A stretch of 64,000 nt of DNA from DATFVA01 sp963839165 (GTDB lineage Bacteria; Bacteroidota; Ignavibacteria; Ignavibacteriales; Ignavibacteriaceae), in assembly GCA_963839165.1 (NCBI GenBank), contig CAWIUG010000024.1, forward strand, positions 62,001-126,000, written 5' to 3'. Position numbers and translations under genes: made by a program. Shown one piece after another: positions 8,683 through 18,855 of this stretch (the stretch's first letter is position 1; the number at the start of each line of letters is the position of its first letter). The notes below the pieces were generated by a model. It was given only the letters and a program-made list of their open reading frames with translations. It did no database searches and was not told where the DNA came from.

Positions 8683-9768
8683 TCATTCCTTATCTCCAGG
8701 CTTTTTTCCTTTAAAATATCGCTTTATTTCTCTATGAAGTCTCTTTTCTTTCTGCTTTCTTTCTAAATAAATATTCTTATCAGTTAATGAGTTATAATAT
8801 TCATTCTCTTTCATCAGTTTGAGATAGTTTGCATAATGTTCTTCAGGTATAATTCCCTGCTGAACGGCAGATTTTACAGCGCAGCCTGCCTCTTGAATAT
8901 GAGAGCAGTCTTTATATCTGCATTCTTCTCCAATTTTAGAAATATCGCCAAAGATATCAGAGATTTCCAAATTATTATCCGACAGACTGAATTCTCTCAT
9001 TCCAGGAGTATCTATAATAATTCCGCCTTCCGGTAACAGAAATAATTCCCGGCGGGTAGTCGTATGCTTACCCTTTTCATCACTTCTTCTGATGTCGGCA
9101 ACTTTCTGAACCTCGCTTTCCATCAGAATATTAATAATAGACGATTTACCTACGCCTGAAGAACCTGTTATAGCATATGTTTTTCCAGGCTGGATAAATG
9201 CTTTTAAGTCCTCGAATCCATTCCCCGACTCGCAGCTGACTGAAAAAATATGAACTCCTTTTATTCGCGTCTTTACTTCAGCAAGTAAATCATTATGGTT
9301 TTCAGCCAGATCATTCTTATTCAGTATGATTACAGGTGTACAATAACCTTCTTCTGCCATAACGATATAACGCTCGAACCTGTTAATGCTTAAATTGGAA
9401 TTAAAGCTCTGTACTATAAAAACATAATCTATATTTGCTGCGATTACCTGGGCATCTGTCTCTTTACCCGGCTTCCCACGTGAGAAATGCGATCTTCGGT
9501 CCAACACACTATGAATAATGCATTTATTTTCATCTTCAAAATACATCAACGCTGTCCAATCCCCCGTCTTCGGAAATGAGGATGGATTTTCCGCATCATA
9601 GAGAAAGCGCCCTGTTACCTCACCCGGAACTTCGCCATGCTTTGTTATTACCCGGTAGCGTTGTTTATCTTCGGCCGCTATCCGGCCCGGTTCAAAACCT
9701 GATGTTAGGTATTTGTTAAATTCATTCTTAAAGAATGGATCAAAACCAAAATGTTCGAGATTAATCAA
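8683..9768 (-). CDS. rsgA: ribosome small-subunit-dependent GTPase A
   Basis: A 361-residue circularly permuted GTPase that acts in late 30S subunit maturation. After an N-terminal OB-fold, the GTPase motifs come in permuted order: G4 NKND (150-153), G5 SCESG (178-182), G1 GSSGVGKSS (202-210), G3 DTPG (253-256). A C-terminal zinc-binding region follows, with Cys283, Cys288, His290 and Cys296. The start is TTG at 9768, chosen because AAGGAG lies 7 bases upstream and no ATG is suitably placed. Apparently monocistronic. Confidence 0.93.
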   Translation of the reverse strand: MINLEHFGFDPFFKNEFNKYLTSGFEPGRIAAEDKQRYRVITKHGEVPGEVTGRFLYDAENPSSFPKTGDWTALMYFEDENKCIIHSVLDRRSHFSRGKPGKETDAQVIAANIDYVFIVQSFNSNLSINRFERYIVMAEEGYCTPVIILNKNDLAENHNDLLAEVKTRIKGVHIFSVSCESGNGFEDLKAFIQPGKTYAITGSSGVGKSSIINILMESEVQKVADIRRSDEKGKHTTTRRELFLLPEGGIIIDTPGMREFSLSDNNLEISDIFGDISKIGEECRYKDCSHIQEAGCAVKSAVQQGIIPEEHYANYLKLMKENEYYNSLTDKNIYLERKQKEKRLHREIKRYFKGKKPGDKE

Positions 9769-9991
9769 TTTTATTCTCCTTCAATAATTTTAAGGCAATA
9801 AATTTCCTGGATAAAAAATGTTGTTTAGGATATACGATTCAGCTTACCGGGATATCTGACAATATCCGGCATCTGGAGAGAAAATTGATATGTAGGTGTA
9901 ACTAAAAAATAAGTCTTCGTTGTTTTACGATTTAAACTTAATATAAAATTCAGGATAAGACAATATCATGGGGTGGGAGAGGGGATAAGAT

Positions 9992-10018
9992 GTCCTGCAG
10001 GTTACCTACCTGCAGGAC
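9992..10018 (-). terminator. perfect 10-bp hairpin over the argF stop
   Basis: GTCCTGCAGG (9992-10001) and CCTGCAGGAC (10009-10018) are exact complements around a 7-base loop, and the loop contains the argF stop codon. On the minus strand it is followed by ATCTTATC, a weak U-tract. It probably ends or stabilises the arcC-argF transcript. Confidence 0.5.
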
Positions 10019-10977
10019 TCTATAGCTAATACTTTAAAGGCAGTTACATAACCAGCGCCATTACCGCTTTCTGTAACATGAAGCCTGTTTTCAGCTTCAT
10101 CAAATACAATTGAATGCTCTGAATCGATTACTTCTGCAGCAACTTCCTCACCTCGGTGGGCGGGTAGACAATGCATAAAAAGGTAATCGTCTTTGGCATT
10201 TTTAGCAAGTTTGTCGTTTACCTGGAAGCCGGCAAACTTTTTCTGTCTGTCTTTCGCTTCGGCTTCCTGACCCATACTTGCCCATACGTCAGTATAAATT
10301 ATATCAGCGCTCTTTACTGCTGCAGCAGGATCATCAAGTATCTCAACCTTGCTGCCCATATATTTAGCATTTGCTTTAGCGTCAGTGACAATATCTTTAT
10401 TCGGTTTATAACCCGAAGGTGAGGCAATGCTTATATGCATTCCTACCTTAGAGCAGCCGTTAAGAAGACTATGAGCCATATTGTTTCCATCACCAATGTA
10501 AGTCAGCTTTAACCCTCTCAGTTCACGCCTTTTTTCAAGTATGGTGAAAAGGTCAGTCAGAACCTGGCAGGGATGCAGAAGATCCGTTAATCCATTGATT
10601 ACAGGGATCGAACCGAACCTTGCAAGATCAACTACATCCTGATGATCAAAGGTACGGATCATAATACCATCAAGGTAGCGGGAAAGTACTTTTGCCGTAT
10701 CTGAAATGGTTTCTCCTCTTTTAAGCTGGAGGTCGTTGGGACCAAAATACATTCCTATTCCCCCAAGATGATAAATACCTGCTTCAAATGATACTCTTGT
10801 CCGGGTAGATGGTTTCGCAAAGATCATCCCCAGCGTTTTTCCTTCAAGCCATTTATGAGGCTGACCTGTATGGTGCAATTCTTTAAGTGTTTTGCTGACA
10901 TCAAATATCTGGTACATCTCTTCAAGCGTAAGATCATTTATTGAGATGAGACTCTTTCCTTTCATTGAGATTGCCAT
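10006..10977 (-). CDS. argF: ornithine carbamoyltransferase
   Basis: A 323-residue enzyme that interconverts ornithine plus carbamoyl phosphate with citrulline. The carbamoyl-phosphate motif STRTR is at 57-61, HPCQ at 135-138, the ornithine-side DVWASMGQ at 230-237, and the catalytic HCLPA at 269-273. It lies 22 bases after carbamate kinase, which suggests a catabolic direction (citrulline breakdown to ATP) or carbamoyl-phosphate supply. The start has a CGAGGA ribosome binding site. The sequence alone cannot separate ArgF (anabolic) from ArcB (catabolic). Confidence 0.92.
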   Translation of the reverse strand: MAISMKGKSLISINDLTLEEMYQIFDVSKTLKELHHTGQPHKWLEGKTLGMIFAKPSTRTRVSFEAGIYHLGGIGMYFGPNDLQLKRGETISDTAKVLSRYLDGIMIRTFDHQDVVDLARFGSIPVINGLTDLLHPCQVLTDLFTILEKRRELRGLKLTYIGDGNNMAHSLLNGCSKVGMHISIASPSGYKPNKDIVTDAKANAKYMGSKVEILDDPAAAVKSADIIYTDVWASMGQEAEAKDRQKKFAGFQVNDKLAKNAKDDYLFMHCLPAHRGEEVAAEVIDSEHSIVFDEAENRLHVTESGNGAGYVTAFKVLAIESCR

Positions 10978-10999
10978 AAAATTTCCTCGTATTATTAAA

Positions 11000-11947
11000 T
11001 TATATTTCTTTTACTATTCTTGTTCCCGCATCTTTATCTGACAGTGCAGATGATTCGGTTATTATTGTTTCTTTACCCCCATGTTCTACATACTCAATAG
11101 CCGCTTCAACCTTTGGACCCATACTTCCCCTGGAAAACTCTCCCTGCTCCAGGTATTGCTTTGCTTCCGCAGCAGTTATAGTTTCAAGAGCTTTCTGTCC
11201 CGGTTTGTTAAAATTGATATAAGCATTCTTAACATCAGTTAGTATAAAAAATGCATCGGCTTCAATTTCATTTGCCAGAAGGGATGATGCAAGATCCTTG
11301 TCAATCACTGCTTCGATCCCCTGAAGATGTTTCTTTTTATCCCTATAGACCGGTACACCACCGCCTCCGGCAGCAATTACTATTGCTCCTTTTTTCACAA
11401 GATCTCTTATTATTCTTTTATTCACTATCTCAAGCGGCCTTGGTGAGGCAACAACTCTGCGCCAGCCTCTCTTACGCGGATCCTCCTTTATCACCCAGTT
11501 ATTGGCTCTTGCAAGCAATTCTGCTTCCTCTTTCAAAAAGAAAGCTCCTACCGGTTTTGTGGGTTCTTTGAAGGCGGGATCATTTATGTCAACCAGGACT
11601 TCTGTAACAACAGTAATAACATTCCTTCTAATTTTATGTTCTATCAGGATGTTCTTCATCTGCCGTTCTATCATATAGCCGATACCGCCCTGTGAATCGG
11701 CAACGCAGATATCCAGAGGCATCTTCGGTATTTTATACTGGTTATAGCCTGCCTCATTTCGTAAAAGGATGTTCCCTACCTGGGGTCCATTGCCATGTGT
11801 GATTACAATATTATAATCTTTTTTAAGCAGTTCTGCGAGGTTAACAAGCGTATTATAGGTGTTTTTCTCCTGCTGCTGAATTGTTCCTGCTTCATTTCCC
11901 CTGATCAGAGCATTCCCTCCCAGCGCAACTACTGCAATTTTCTTCAT
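11000..11947 (-). CDS. arcC: carbamate kinase
   Basis: A 315-residue amino-acid-kinase-fold enzyme that makes ATP from carbamoyl phosphate and ADP. Recognisable landmarks are the N-terminal VALGGNALI, THGNGPQVGN near residues 51-60, the PRKRGWRRVVASP loop in the middle, and the C-terminal GSMGPKVEAAIEYVEHGG. A strong GAGGAGAGG ribosome binding site precedes the ATG. It is the first gene of an arcC-argF pair. No arginine deiminase lies in this window, so the full ADI pathway is not shown. Confidence 0.93.
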   Translation of the reverse strand: MKKIAVVALGGNALIRGNEAGTIQQQEKNTYNTLVNLAELLKKDYNIVITHGNGPQVGNILLRNEAGYNQYKIPKMPLDICVADSQGGIGYMIERQMKNILIEHKIRRNVITVVTEVLVDINDPAFKEPTKPVGAFFLKEEAELLARANNWVIKEDPRKRGWRRVVASPRPLEIVNKRIIRDLVKKGAIVIAAGGGGVPVYRDKKKHLQGIEAVIDKDLASSLLANEIEADAFFILTDVKNAYINFNKPGQKALETITAAEAKQYLEQGEFSRGSMGPKVEAAIEYVEHGGKETIITESSALSDKDAGTRIVKEI

Positions 11948-12128
11948 AACCTCTCCTCAGGCAGGGGTAAAGCGGGTGTATTTATTTTTATCATAAAATT
12001 CGTGGTTTTTTTGAATCCCCCTGGTATAAACATATAAAATCATTAAAAATTGAAAACTGAAACTTATAGCCTGCGGGAGAGAGAATCAAATTTATTTGTA
12101 TTACCGGAGATGGTTTCAGTCGTTACTT

Positions 12129-13498
12129 TCAATCGTCAAGTAGTATTGTTTTTCCCGGTTCAGCGGCAAATACTCTGCGGTTTTTATTCTCCTTAAGGAT
12201 TGATGCCCCTACCCAGTCAATAGCGGGAGGATCACCATGAACGAGTATAATTCTGTTGGGATTCAGCTTAGTAACAACTTTAAGCAGATCCTCCCTCAGC
12301 GAATGTGCCGAAAAACGGAAACTTTTAATGGTACATCTCACTTCAGTTTCTCCGCTTAATCCAGCTAACCTGATTTTCATACCTCTTTCCGCTTTGGAGA
12401 TAACGAACCCGGGGGTTTCTTTTCCATATAGCCCACGGTAAATATGGCTGAATCCCTTTGACTTAGCCACCTCTGAGCCAGTCTGAATGAGGCTGTCCCT
12501 TCTACCATCATACCGCTGGAGGCAAGAACTATACACGGATGTGAGAAAAATTCCTGAGGATTCTCAACTTCATATAGATCTTTCTGCGGTATCCCGCTTA
12601 ACTCAAATTCAGGGTTTTCACAATTGACATTACATAACGGTTATAATCATATGCCCGACTGATTTTTCTTGCTATACCACCTGAATAAATATCTATCTTT
12701 ACAAGTTTTCCTTTTTCCATCTGCTCCCAGATCATCTTTAATATTTCCTGCATCTTGCCGAGAGAAAAAACAGGTATTAATATTGAGCCACCTTCATTGA
12801 TAATCCGATTGGCTGCAGATGTGAATCGTTCTGCTTCCTTCTTCCATCGAATTAATCAGGGAGGAATCGGTAGCCCCGTAGGTTGTTTCCAGAATGAGCG
12901 TGTCAACCCTGGATTTCGGCAGAAGAGCACCCTGCATCCACGACTGTGATTTAAGATTTATGTCTCCGGAATAAAATATGCCGGATCCTTTATGTTCAAT
13001 AAGAATAGAAGCGGAACCGAGAATATGTCCTGCATCGTAAAAAGTTATCTTTATTGGTTCATTGTCATTGTGTTTATATCCTTTTAATTCAAATGTTTCA
13101 CCAGGAGCTTTGTATTCAATAGACTGTATCAGAAGATCGATTTCTTTATGAGAGTAGATCTTAAAATCATCTTCGGTTACCTGCCGTGAGAGTATTGTTA
13201 CTGCATCATGAAGGGTTAGTTCAGCCAAAGCCCTTGTCTGAGGGGTTGTTATTATTTTTACATACGGATGACGCTGAACCAGGAAGGGGAGTCCGCTTAA
13301 ATGATCCTGGTGAGCATGTGAAATCAAAACATAATCAACATCTTCATTCTGAAGCAGATCAAAATCAGGAAGAGCTTCTGCTCCCGTTTTCTGGGGATGC
13401 ATCCCGCAGTCTAATATAATTCCTGTGCCCGATATATTCAGGTAATATGAATTAGCGCCTATTTCCCCGGCTCCCCCTAACGGGATGAATGCTGTCAT
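12129..13498 (-). pseudogene. beta-CASP metallo-beta-lactamase RNA-processing nuclease, three frame breaks
   Basis: The region encodes a KH-less beta-CASP nuclease related to bacterial/archaeal CPSF-like enzymes. The N-terminal part (13498 to about 12838) carries the metallo-beta-lactamase motif SHAHQDHLSG, GHILGSAS and FYSGDINL. The middle (about 12838-12630) has the beta-CASP segment with IPVFSLGKMQEIL, then VLASSGMM. The C-terminal part has FSAHS and VHGDPPA. Three shifts interrupt it: an extra base near 12837 (CC run), a missing base near 12629-12634, and a missing base in the TTTT at 12420-12423. Adding these back gives exactly 457 codons. The intact motifs on both sides suggest sequence errors or a very recent loss. 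The start overlaps the antiporter stop by ATGA. Confidence 0.8.
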
Positions 13499-15336
13499 TC
13501 CTTCCTTTCAAGCAGTTCTGCTTCTTTACGTTTTTCTACGGGACTATCTTTTGAAACGAGACTTATAAGGGTCTGCCCTGGTTTGGGATCGGGTTTATTT
13601 TCGGAAGTATAAACAGTAAGATTTTTATCTTTGCTTATTAAAAACATCGGTATCACTTCATCCCCTCCGTTTTCTTCTAAAAATTTTTTGTAATTATATT
13701 CATCTGTAATAGCAGTCGATTTTATTTTAGAATTTTGATTAAATCTCCTCAAAAGATAATAATATGAATAATTTGTCCCGAATAGAATTTTTCCTCTCAG
13801 TTCTTCAGAAACAGCTTTACCCTGTTCTTCCTCCCTTTTCCTCAACAGTTAGCTGATAAACGTTATTCCCTCCTAATATTCTTGAGAGATGCAGTGCGGC
13901 GAGTGAATTGACTTCCGCATTTGGTGTAAGAGCCAGCAGTTTTCCAATTCCGATTAATTCATTGTCATCAATAAAGTTTCTCGAGTTAACACTTCCCTGG
14001 TGAGCCTCAAATCCCTCCATCCTGGCCTCTGTTATATTATGCCTGTTGGTATCAACCAGCAATATCCTGTAGCCGCTGTCTTTCAAAACGGAAGCTATCT
14101 CCCGCGCAAAAGAGTGCGCCCCAAGTATCAGGCATCCCTGGGGATTGAAGTTTGAGAGTCCCAGCCATTTTGCGAGGGGAACGGCACTTAATCCGTAAAC
14201 AGTTATTGTTGCCACAATAACAAGAAACATCTCAGGAACAAGCCGCGCGCCTTCACTGTAACCCATATTTATCAGCTCAAGCGAAAATACTGATGCAACC
14301 GCTGCGGCAACAATTCCGCGGGGTGCCATCATCGATAGAAATAGCTTCTCCTTCCAGTTGAATTTTTTTCCGATTGAGGAGATGAACACGGCCGCGGGTT
14401 TATTGCTAATATTTAAAGCAGCAACAAAGATAAAGCTGGAGAGGTTCAGGCGGGCCAGGTCATCCAGACGGAGACGGGCAGCGAGAACTATAAAAAGAAC
14501 TGAAATCAGGAGGGTTCTTAGATTCTCTTTAAATTCAATAATATGCTTTACACTTATTTTTCTCTGGTTAGCTAAATAAATTCCCATTATCGTTACAGCA
14601 AAAAGACCGCTCTCCTCCTGTACCAGGTTGGAGATAGTGAAGATCAGAACAACCATAGTAAGACTTCGGGGTTCTGGAGAAAGTCAGGGATGAGATCTTT
14701 TTTTATTAAAGATGCAATTAGAAAACCACCCAGGAATCCAACTGAACTGCTTATTATTACTGATTTCAGGAGTGCAAATCCGATCTGAAGTGTGGCTTCC
14801 TGTATACCACTTGCGAATACAGCTTCAAACACAAGTATGGCCAACAATGCCCCAATCGGATCATTAATAATTCCTTCCCACTTAAGAATTGAATTTATTT
14901 GCCCTTTGGGTCTTACATGTCGCAGGATTGGAAGAATTACAGTGGGACCTGTAACAACAAGAATGGCTCCGAACAAAAAGGACATCAGTAGAGAAAAATT
15001 AAGAATATAATAAGCCCCAAGAATTGTCAGTATCCATGTTATCAGAATTCCTATCGTAATAAGATTCCTGATCAACGAGCCTACAACTTTCAGCTCGGAG
15101 AATCTCAGATTCATCCCGCCTTCAAACAGAATAACAGCTACAGAAATAGAGACAAAAGGAAACAGCAGTTCTCCGAAAAAAGAATCGGGAAGGATAAATC
15201 CCGTTACAGGTCCTGCTATAAACCCGAAAATCAAAAGGAGAAGAATTGAAGGGAATCTGAATTTCCAGGCAATCCATTGGGCAAGTACCCCGGATACAAC
15301 AATGGCTGATAAACCGATAATGAATTTTTCAGTCAA
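13495..15336 (-). pseudogene. CPA-type cation/proton antiporter with TrkA-N domain, two frame breaks
   Basis: About 614 codons of an NhaP/KefB-like sodium or potassium/proton antiporter. Residues 1-390 contain about 12 membrane spans with the exchanger motifs VTGPTVILPIL and NDPIGALLAILVFE (ND ion site). A cytosolic TrkA-N nucleotide-binding domain follows (CLILGAHSFAREIA), then a TrkA-C-like tail. The frame breaks near 14650 (one base missing after NPEVLL) and at 13833-13835 (one extra base in a GGG run). The two shifts cancel, and the total length is divisible by three. The downstream beta-CASP gene starts inside its stop. Probably one functional gene in the living cell. Confidence 0.8.
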
Positions 15337-15428
15337 GTAAATTCCTGTTTAAGAATGGATAATCCAATATAACATTTTATATGAAGGAACCGAATGACGG
15401 GTATTTAGCGCGTGGGATTGGTCTGAAC

Positions 15429-16079
15429 TTAGATACTTTTATCCTTAATTGCCCATATGATATCAGAGATAATAGTTACTCCTGCCTCAAATGAAAATTT
15501 CAGAAGGTAATCCGGATTAAAACCGAGCATATACCTTTCAATAACAGACTTAAGCCAGGTAATCTCCGATTTAAGCTGCCAGTGATTTCCGTCTTCTGAA
15601 TAAAGAACAACTATAAGTCTGTTTTTAAGATGTTTTCGCTGCTGCTGCGACTGATTTTTATAAAGCCACCTTATAAGTTCATCAGTTCTGCTGATTGCCT
15701 CATTTATTTTATATGGAAAACCTTTCGGAAAAACGGATGTCTTATGATCAAACTTGGCTCCCTGTATGGTGAAATCCACCAGCCTGTCTTTTTCATCCAT
15801 AGCAGGTACAACATCCGGCATTGAGCAGAATATTTTTTCTACAGCATAGGCCGACCAGAAATTATACCACCTGTTTAAAGCATAGTTGGAGATGTTTTCG
15901 TCAGCCAGATCTTCGCCAAACCTACTCTTAATCTCAGATAGTACTTTATCAAATACAGGTTCCTGATAAACAAAATTGGTCAGGTTATCATCCCGGTCGT
16001 TTTGTTTCCTTCCCCACTTATATGGATATGACAGTCTTTTTTTTAATTCCGATTCTATTCGGGAAAGTTCAATATTCAT
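15429..16079 (-). CDS. putative PD-(D/E)XK restriction endonuclease
   Basis: A 216-residue protein I cannot assign to a named family. It contains the string LVDFTIQGAKFDHKTSVFPK with Asp102, Asp111 and Lys113 spaced as a D-x(8)-DxK nuclease core, followed by SVFPKGFP as seen in several restriction enzymes. The preceding amphipathic helix (NRWYNFWSAYAVEKIF) could supply the orthodox Glu. It starts 28 bases after an adenine/cytosine-N4-type DNA methyltransferase on the same strand, and this pairing is the strongest argument for a type II restriction role. No HNH, PLD or GIY-YIG motif is seen. Confidence 0.6.
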   Translation of the reverse strand: MNIELSRIESELKKRLSYPYKWGRKQNDRDDNLTNFVYQEPVFDKVLSEIKSRFGEDLADENISNYALNRWYNFWSAYAVEKIFCSMPDVVPAMDEKDRLVDFTIQGAKFDHKTSVFPKGFPYKINEAISRTDELIRWLYKNQSQQQRKHLKNRLIVVLYSEDGNHWQLKSEITWLKSVIERYMLGFNPDYLLKFSFEAGVTIISDIIWAIKDKSI

Positions 16080-16107
16080 AATAATTATCCGTCACTAACC
16101 GTAAAGT

Positions 16108-17154
16108 CTACTTCTGAAAAAGGAAGATATACTCATGCTTGAAAATGTAAAACCCTCCTGCAAGAGCACGGTATCGCCATAGTTCCTTCTGGTTTCTTTT
16201 AGCCGTGGTCTGATCAAAATTTTTAACAATAGTGGATTTTAATTTGAACCCTTGTTTAAGCATCTCCTGCATGGTATAAAAGCCGAGTGGGATCCATTCT
16301 CCTGAAGAATATTTATCACCTATTACCACGGCAGCATATCTTCCCTCATCAAGAACCGGCATTGTATTGGTGATTACCTTCCCGAACATTTTAAGGAATT
16401 CCTCCACGGATTGTGCGTTGGAGAGGTCATTTTTCCTTTCACTGAATTTTATGATATCCCAGTATGGAGGATGCATTAGCAAAAATTGAACAGAACCGCA
16501 CTTATATTTTTTCAGTTCTTTTTTGAAGTTAATTTCACAACTGTCACCGTTGATTATCTCAGCAGAAGTATTAAAATGATTCTTTTCCCTTTTAAGTACT
16601 TTTCCTGCCAGTTCAGCTACTTCAGTTTGAAGCTCCGCTCCAATTCCATTCCTGCCCAGCCTTCTGCATTCTATTAATGTCGTTCCGCTTCCCAGAAAAG
16701 GATCAAGAGCCCATTCGCCTTTCCTTGTATATCGCCTGAGGAGCTGGTTGGGTATCTGTGGAATAAAATTACCCCAGTAACCGGCATTATGCGCGCCTGT
16801 ACGGTCCCTTTTATCGAGAATCCACAGACTGTCTGTTATAAGATCATCATATTCCTTCCAGCGGTTAAGGTTAATATCGTTTATTTTACATTCTTTTCTC
16901 TGCGAAAGGCTCTTTATTAATCTTCTTATGTAATAACGGATTCTTTCAATCGAACGGGTATCGTAGATCTGGTTTAATTCCCTTACCAGGTATAGTTTAG
17001 ATATTGTATCGACCTCACCGTTTGAATGAATAACCAGTTCATTCTCAAAGCTATCAACCTGCAGAAGCAGCTGCCTGACTTGCTTCTTCACGGAGACAAG
17101 ACTATTAACTTTTAATATATCCTGGAGATCATCGATTAATTCGGATGTTATCAT
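16108..17154 (-). CDS. site-specific DNA methyltransferase (N4-C / N6-A type)
   Basis: A 348-residue amino-methyltransferase. The SAM-binding motif I is DPFLGSGTT (151-159), and the catalytic motif IV is HPPYWD (228-233). The motif X-like stretch WGNFIPQIPNQLL (128-140) lies just before motif I. The order X-I-IV differs from the beta class (IV before I) and resembles the gamma arrangement. The N-terminal 110 residues are helical and charged and may be part of target recognition. A perfect TATAAT lies about 30 bases upstream on the minus strand (17185-17190). With the downstream PD-(D/E)XK gene it forms a candidate restriction-modification pair. Confidence 0.82.
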   Translation of the reverse strand: MITSELIDDLQDILKVNSLVSVKKQVRQLLLQVDSFENELVIHSNGEVDTISKLYLVRELNQIYDTRSIERIRYYIRRLIKSLSQRKECKINDINLNRWKEYDDLITDSLWILDKRDRTGAHNAGYWGNFIPQIPNQLLRRYTRKGEWALDPFLGSGTTLIECRRLGRNGIGAELQTEVAELAGKVLKREKNHFNTSAEIINGDSCEINFKKELKKYKCGSVQFLLMHPPYWDIIKFSERKNDLSNAQSVEEFLKMFGKVITNTMPVLDEGRYAAVVIGDKYSSGEWIPLGFYTMQEMLKQGFKLKSTIVKNFDQTTAKRNQKELWRYRALAGGFYIFKHEYIFLFQK

Positions 17155-17362
17155 TTTTTATGCTGCCCCTGGTAACAATCATTTATTATAAGGATTAAAA
17201 ATTTTTACAATTGTACTAATTTAACTCCTTGCTGCCGAAAAAAGAAGAAGGGAGGCAGCATTTTTCAACACATGAATACAACGCTGTTAAAAAGCTTATA
17301 CACGACTGGAAAACCTGGCAGTTCCAGTTTACATCTTATCCAATGTTTTGGGATCAAGTGAC

Positions 17363-18799
17363 TTAATTAACGGGGAGAGGAATCTTATGATCTCTTAGTA
17401 TTTTTTCTGCAGCGTTAAAACCGCACATTCCATGAACTCCTCCTCCCGGTGGTGTGGAGGAAGAGCAGATGTAAAATCCTTTCAGGGGCATGGAATAAGG
17501 AGATAAGCTGAAAACCGGCCTGCTGAATAACTGTTTCCAATCCTGAGCTCCGCCGTTTATGTCACCGCCTATATAATTCTGGTTATAAGATTCAAGATCT
17601 GCCGTATTCATTTTATTGCGTGCAATAATAATATCACGAAAACCCGGAGCAAACCTTTCTATCTGGTTCTCTATTCGATCCGTCATATCTTCCCTGGAAC
17701 CATTAGGTACGTGACAGTAAGCCCATGCAGTATGTTTTTTTTCAGGGGCTCTTGATGGATCAAATAATGAGGGCTGTACAAAAATAATAAACGGCCTTTC
17801 AGGTATTTTACCCTGCCATACTTCGTATTCTGAATGGGCAATTTCTTCTATGTCTCCTCCGATGTGAATGGTTCCGGATTCTGAACATTCTTGCATTTTG
17901 AAAGGAACAGGTTCACTAAGCGCATAGTCAAGCTTGAATACTCCCGGGCCATACCGGTATCTTTTAAGCTTTTTTAAGTAGTGGCCTGGTAAGTTATCCT
18001 TCATAATATTTATAATCTGGACAGGTGTGAGGTCGAAGATCTTTATCCTGCTGTCGGGTATGTCTGATAAATTCCTTACAGGATGACCGGTTAATATTTC
18101 ACCCCCGAGGGATTTAAAATCTCCTGAAAGCGAATCGGCAATTTTTTGTGAGCCTCCTTCCGGGATCGGCCATCCGGGTTAATGTGCAGTAATCCCGAGC
18201 ATTAACCCGAAAGCTGAAGTAAACAATTTGTTCAGAGGGAGTATAGAGTGGGCCGAAAGACCCGCAAATAATGATCGCGCTTTTTTCCCCTTAAATCTTT
18301 TCATAGCGTAGCTGTATGCAGGATGGATGCCCTTCATACCGAATCGGGCGAAATTTAATATATCTGAGGGAACCGACAAAGGCGAAAGTACATCTTTAAT
18401 AAGAACCTCCGAATGGTGCATAAGAGGCATCATCAACTGTTTGTATGCCTCCGAGTCCTTTTCAAGTGACTCAGCTGTTTCGGCAACTGACGGAGAGATA
18501 TACGCTGCTGTATTGTCTTCAAAGGGATGAACAACCGATCGTGGAGGATAAATCCACTTCAATCCATAATCACTTAACGGTAGTCTTTGAAAGAAAGGTG
18601 ATCCCGCTCCAAGAGGATGGACAGCAGAGCATACATCATGCAGAAACCCGGGAATTGTAAGTTCTGAGGTTCGGGTACCACCGCCTGTTTTACCGGCAGC
18701 TTCGAGGATAATTGCGGACAACCCTGCCTTTAAAAGAAGAATTCCGGCCGCTAATCCATTAGGGCCGGAACCAATAATTGCTGCATCGTACTTCTTCAT
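17363..18799 (-). pseudogene. NAD(P)/FAD-dependent oxidoreductase (phytoene-desaturase-like), in-frame stop
   Basis: A 479-codon flavoprotein gene of the phytoene desaturase / PYROXD2-like family. It opens with the FAD motif AAIIGSGPNGLAAGILL and the second arm EAAGKTGGGTRT. It closes with PLKGFYICSSSTPPGGGVHG and a typical C-terminal FAD-binding helix. A TAA at 18179-18181 interrupts it after LMLGITAH. The same frame continues immediately as PGWPIPEGGSQKIADSLSGD, which is the expected family sequence, so only one codon is wrong. A TCA-to-TAA or TTA-to-TAA change would explain it. This differs from the other breaks in the window, which are indels. Confidence 0.8.
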
Positions 18800-18855
18800 G
18801 AGAGGGTGTATCCTGGCCGCATTAAAGTACGATACAGCATAATAATAATAAGTGT

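Noticed and set aside
18179..18181. Selenocysteine or pyrrolysine readthrough in the FAD gene
   Set aside because: The codon is TAA, which is used for neither.
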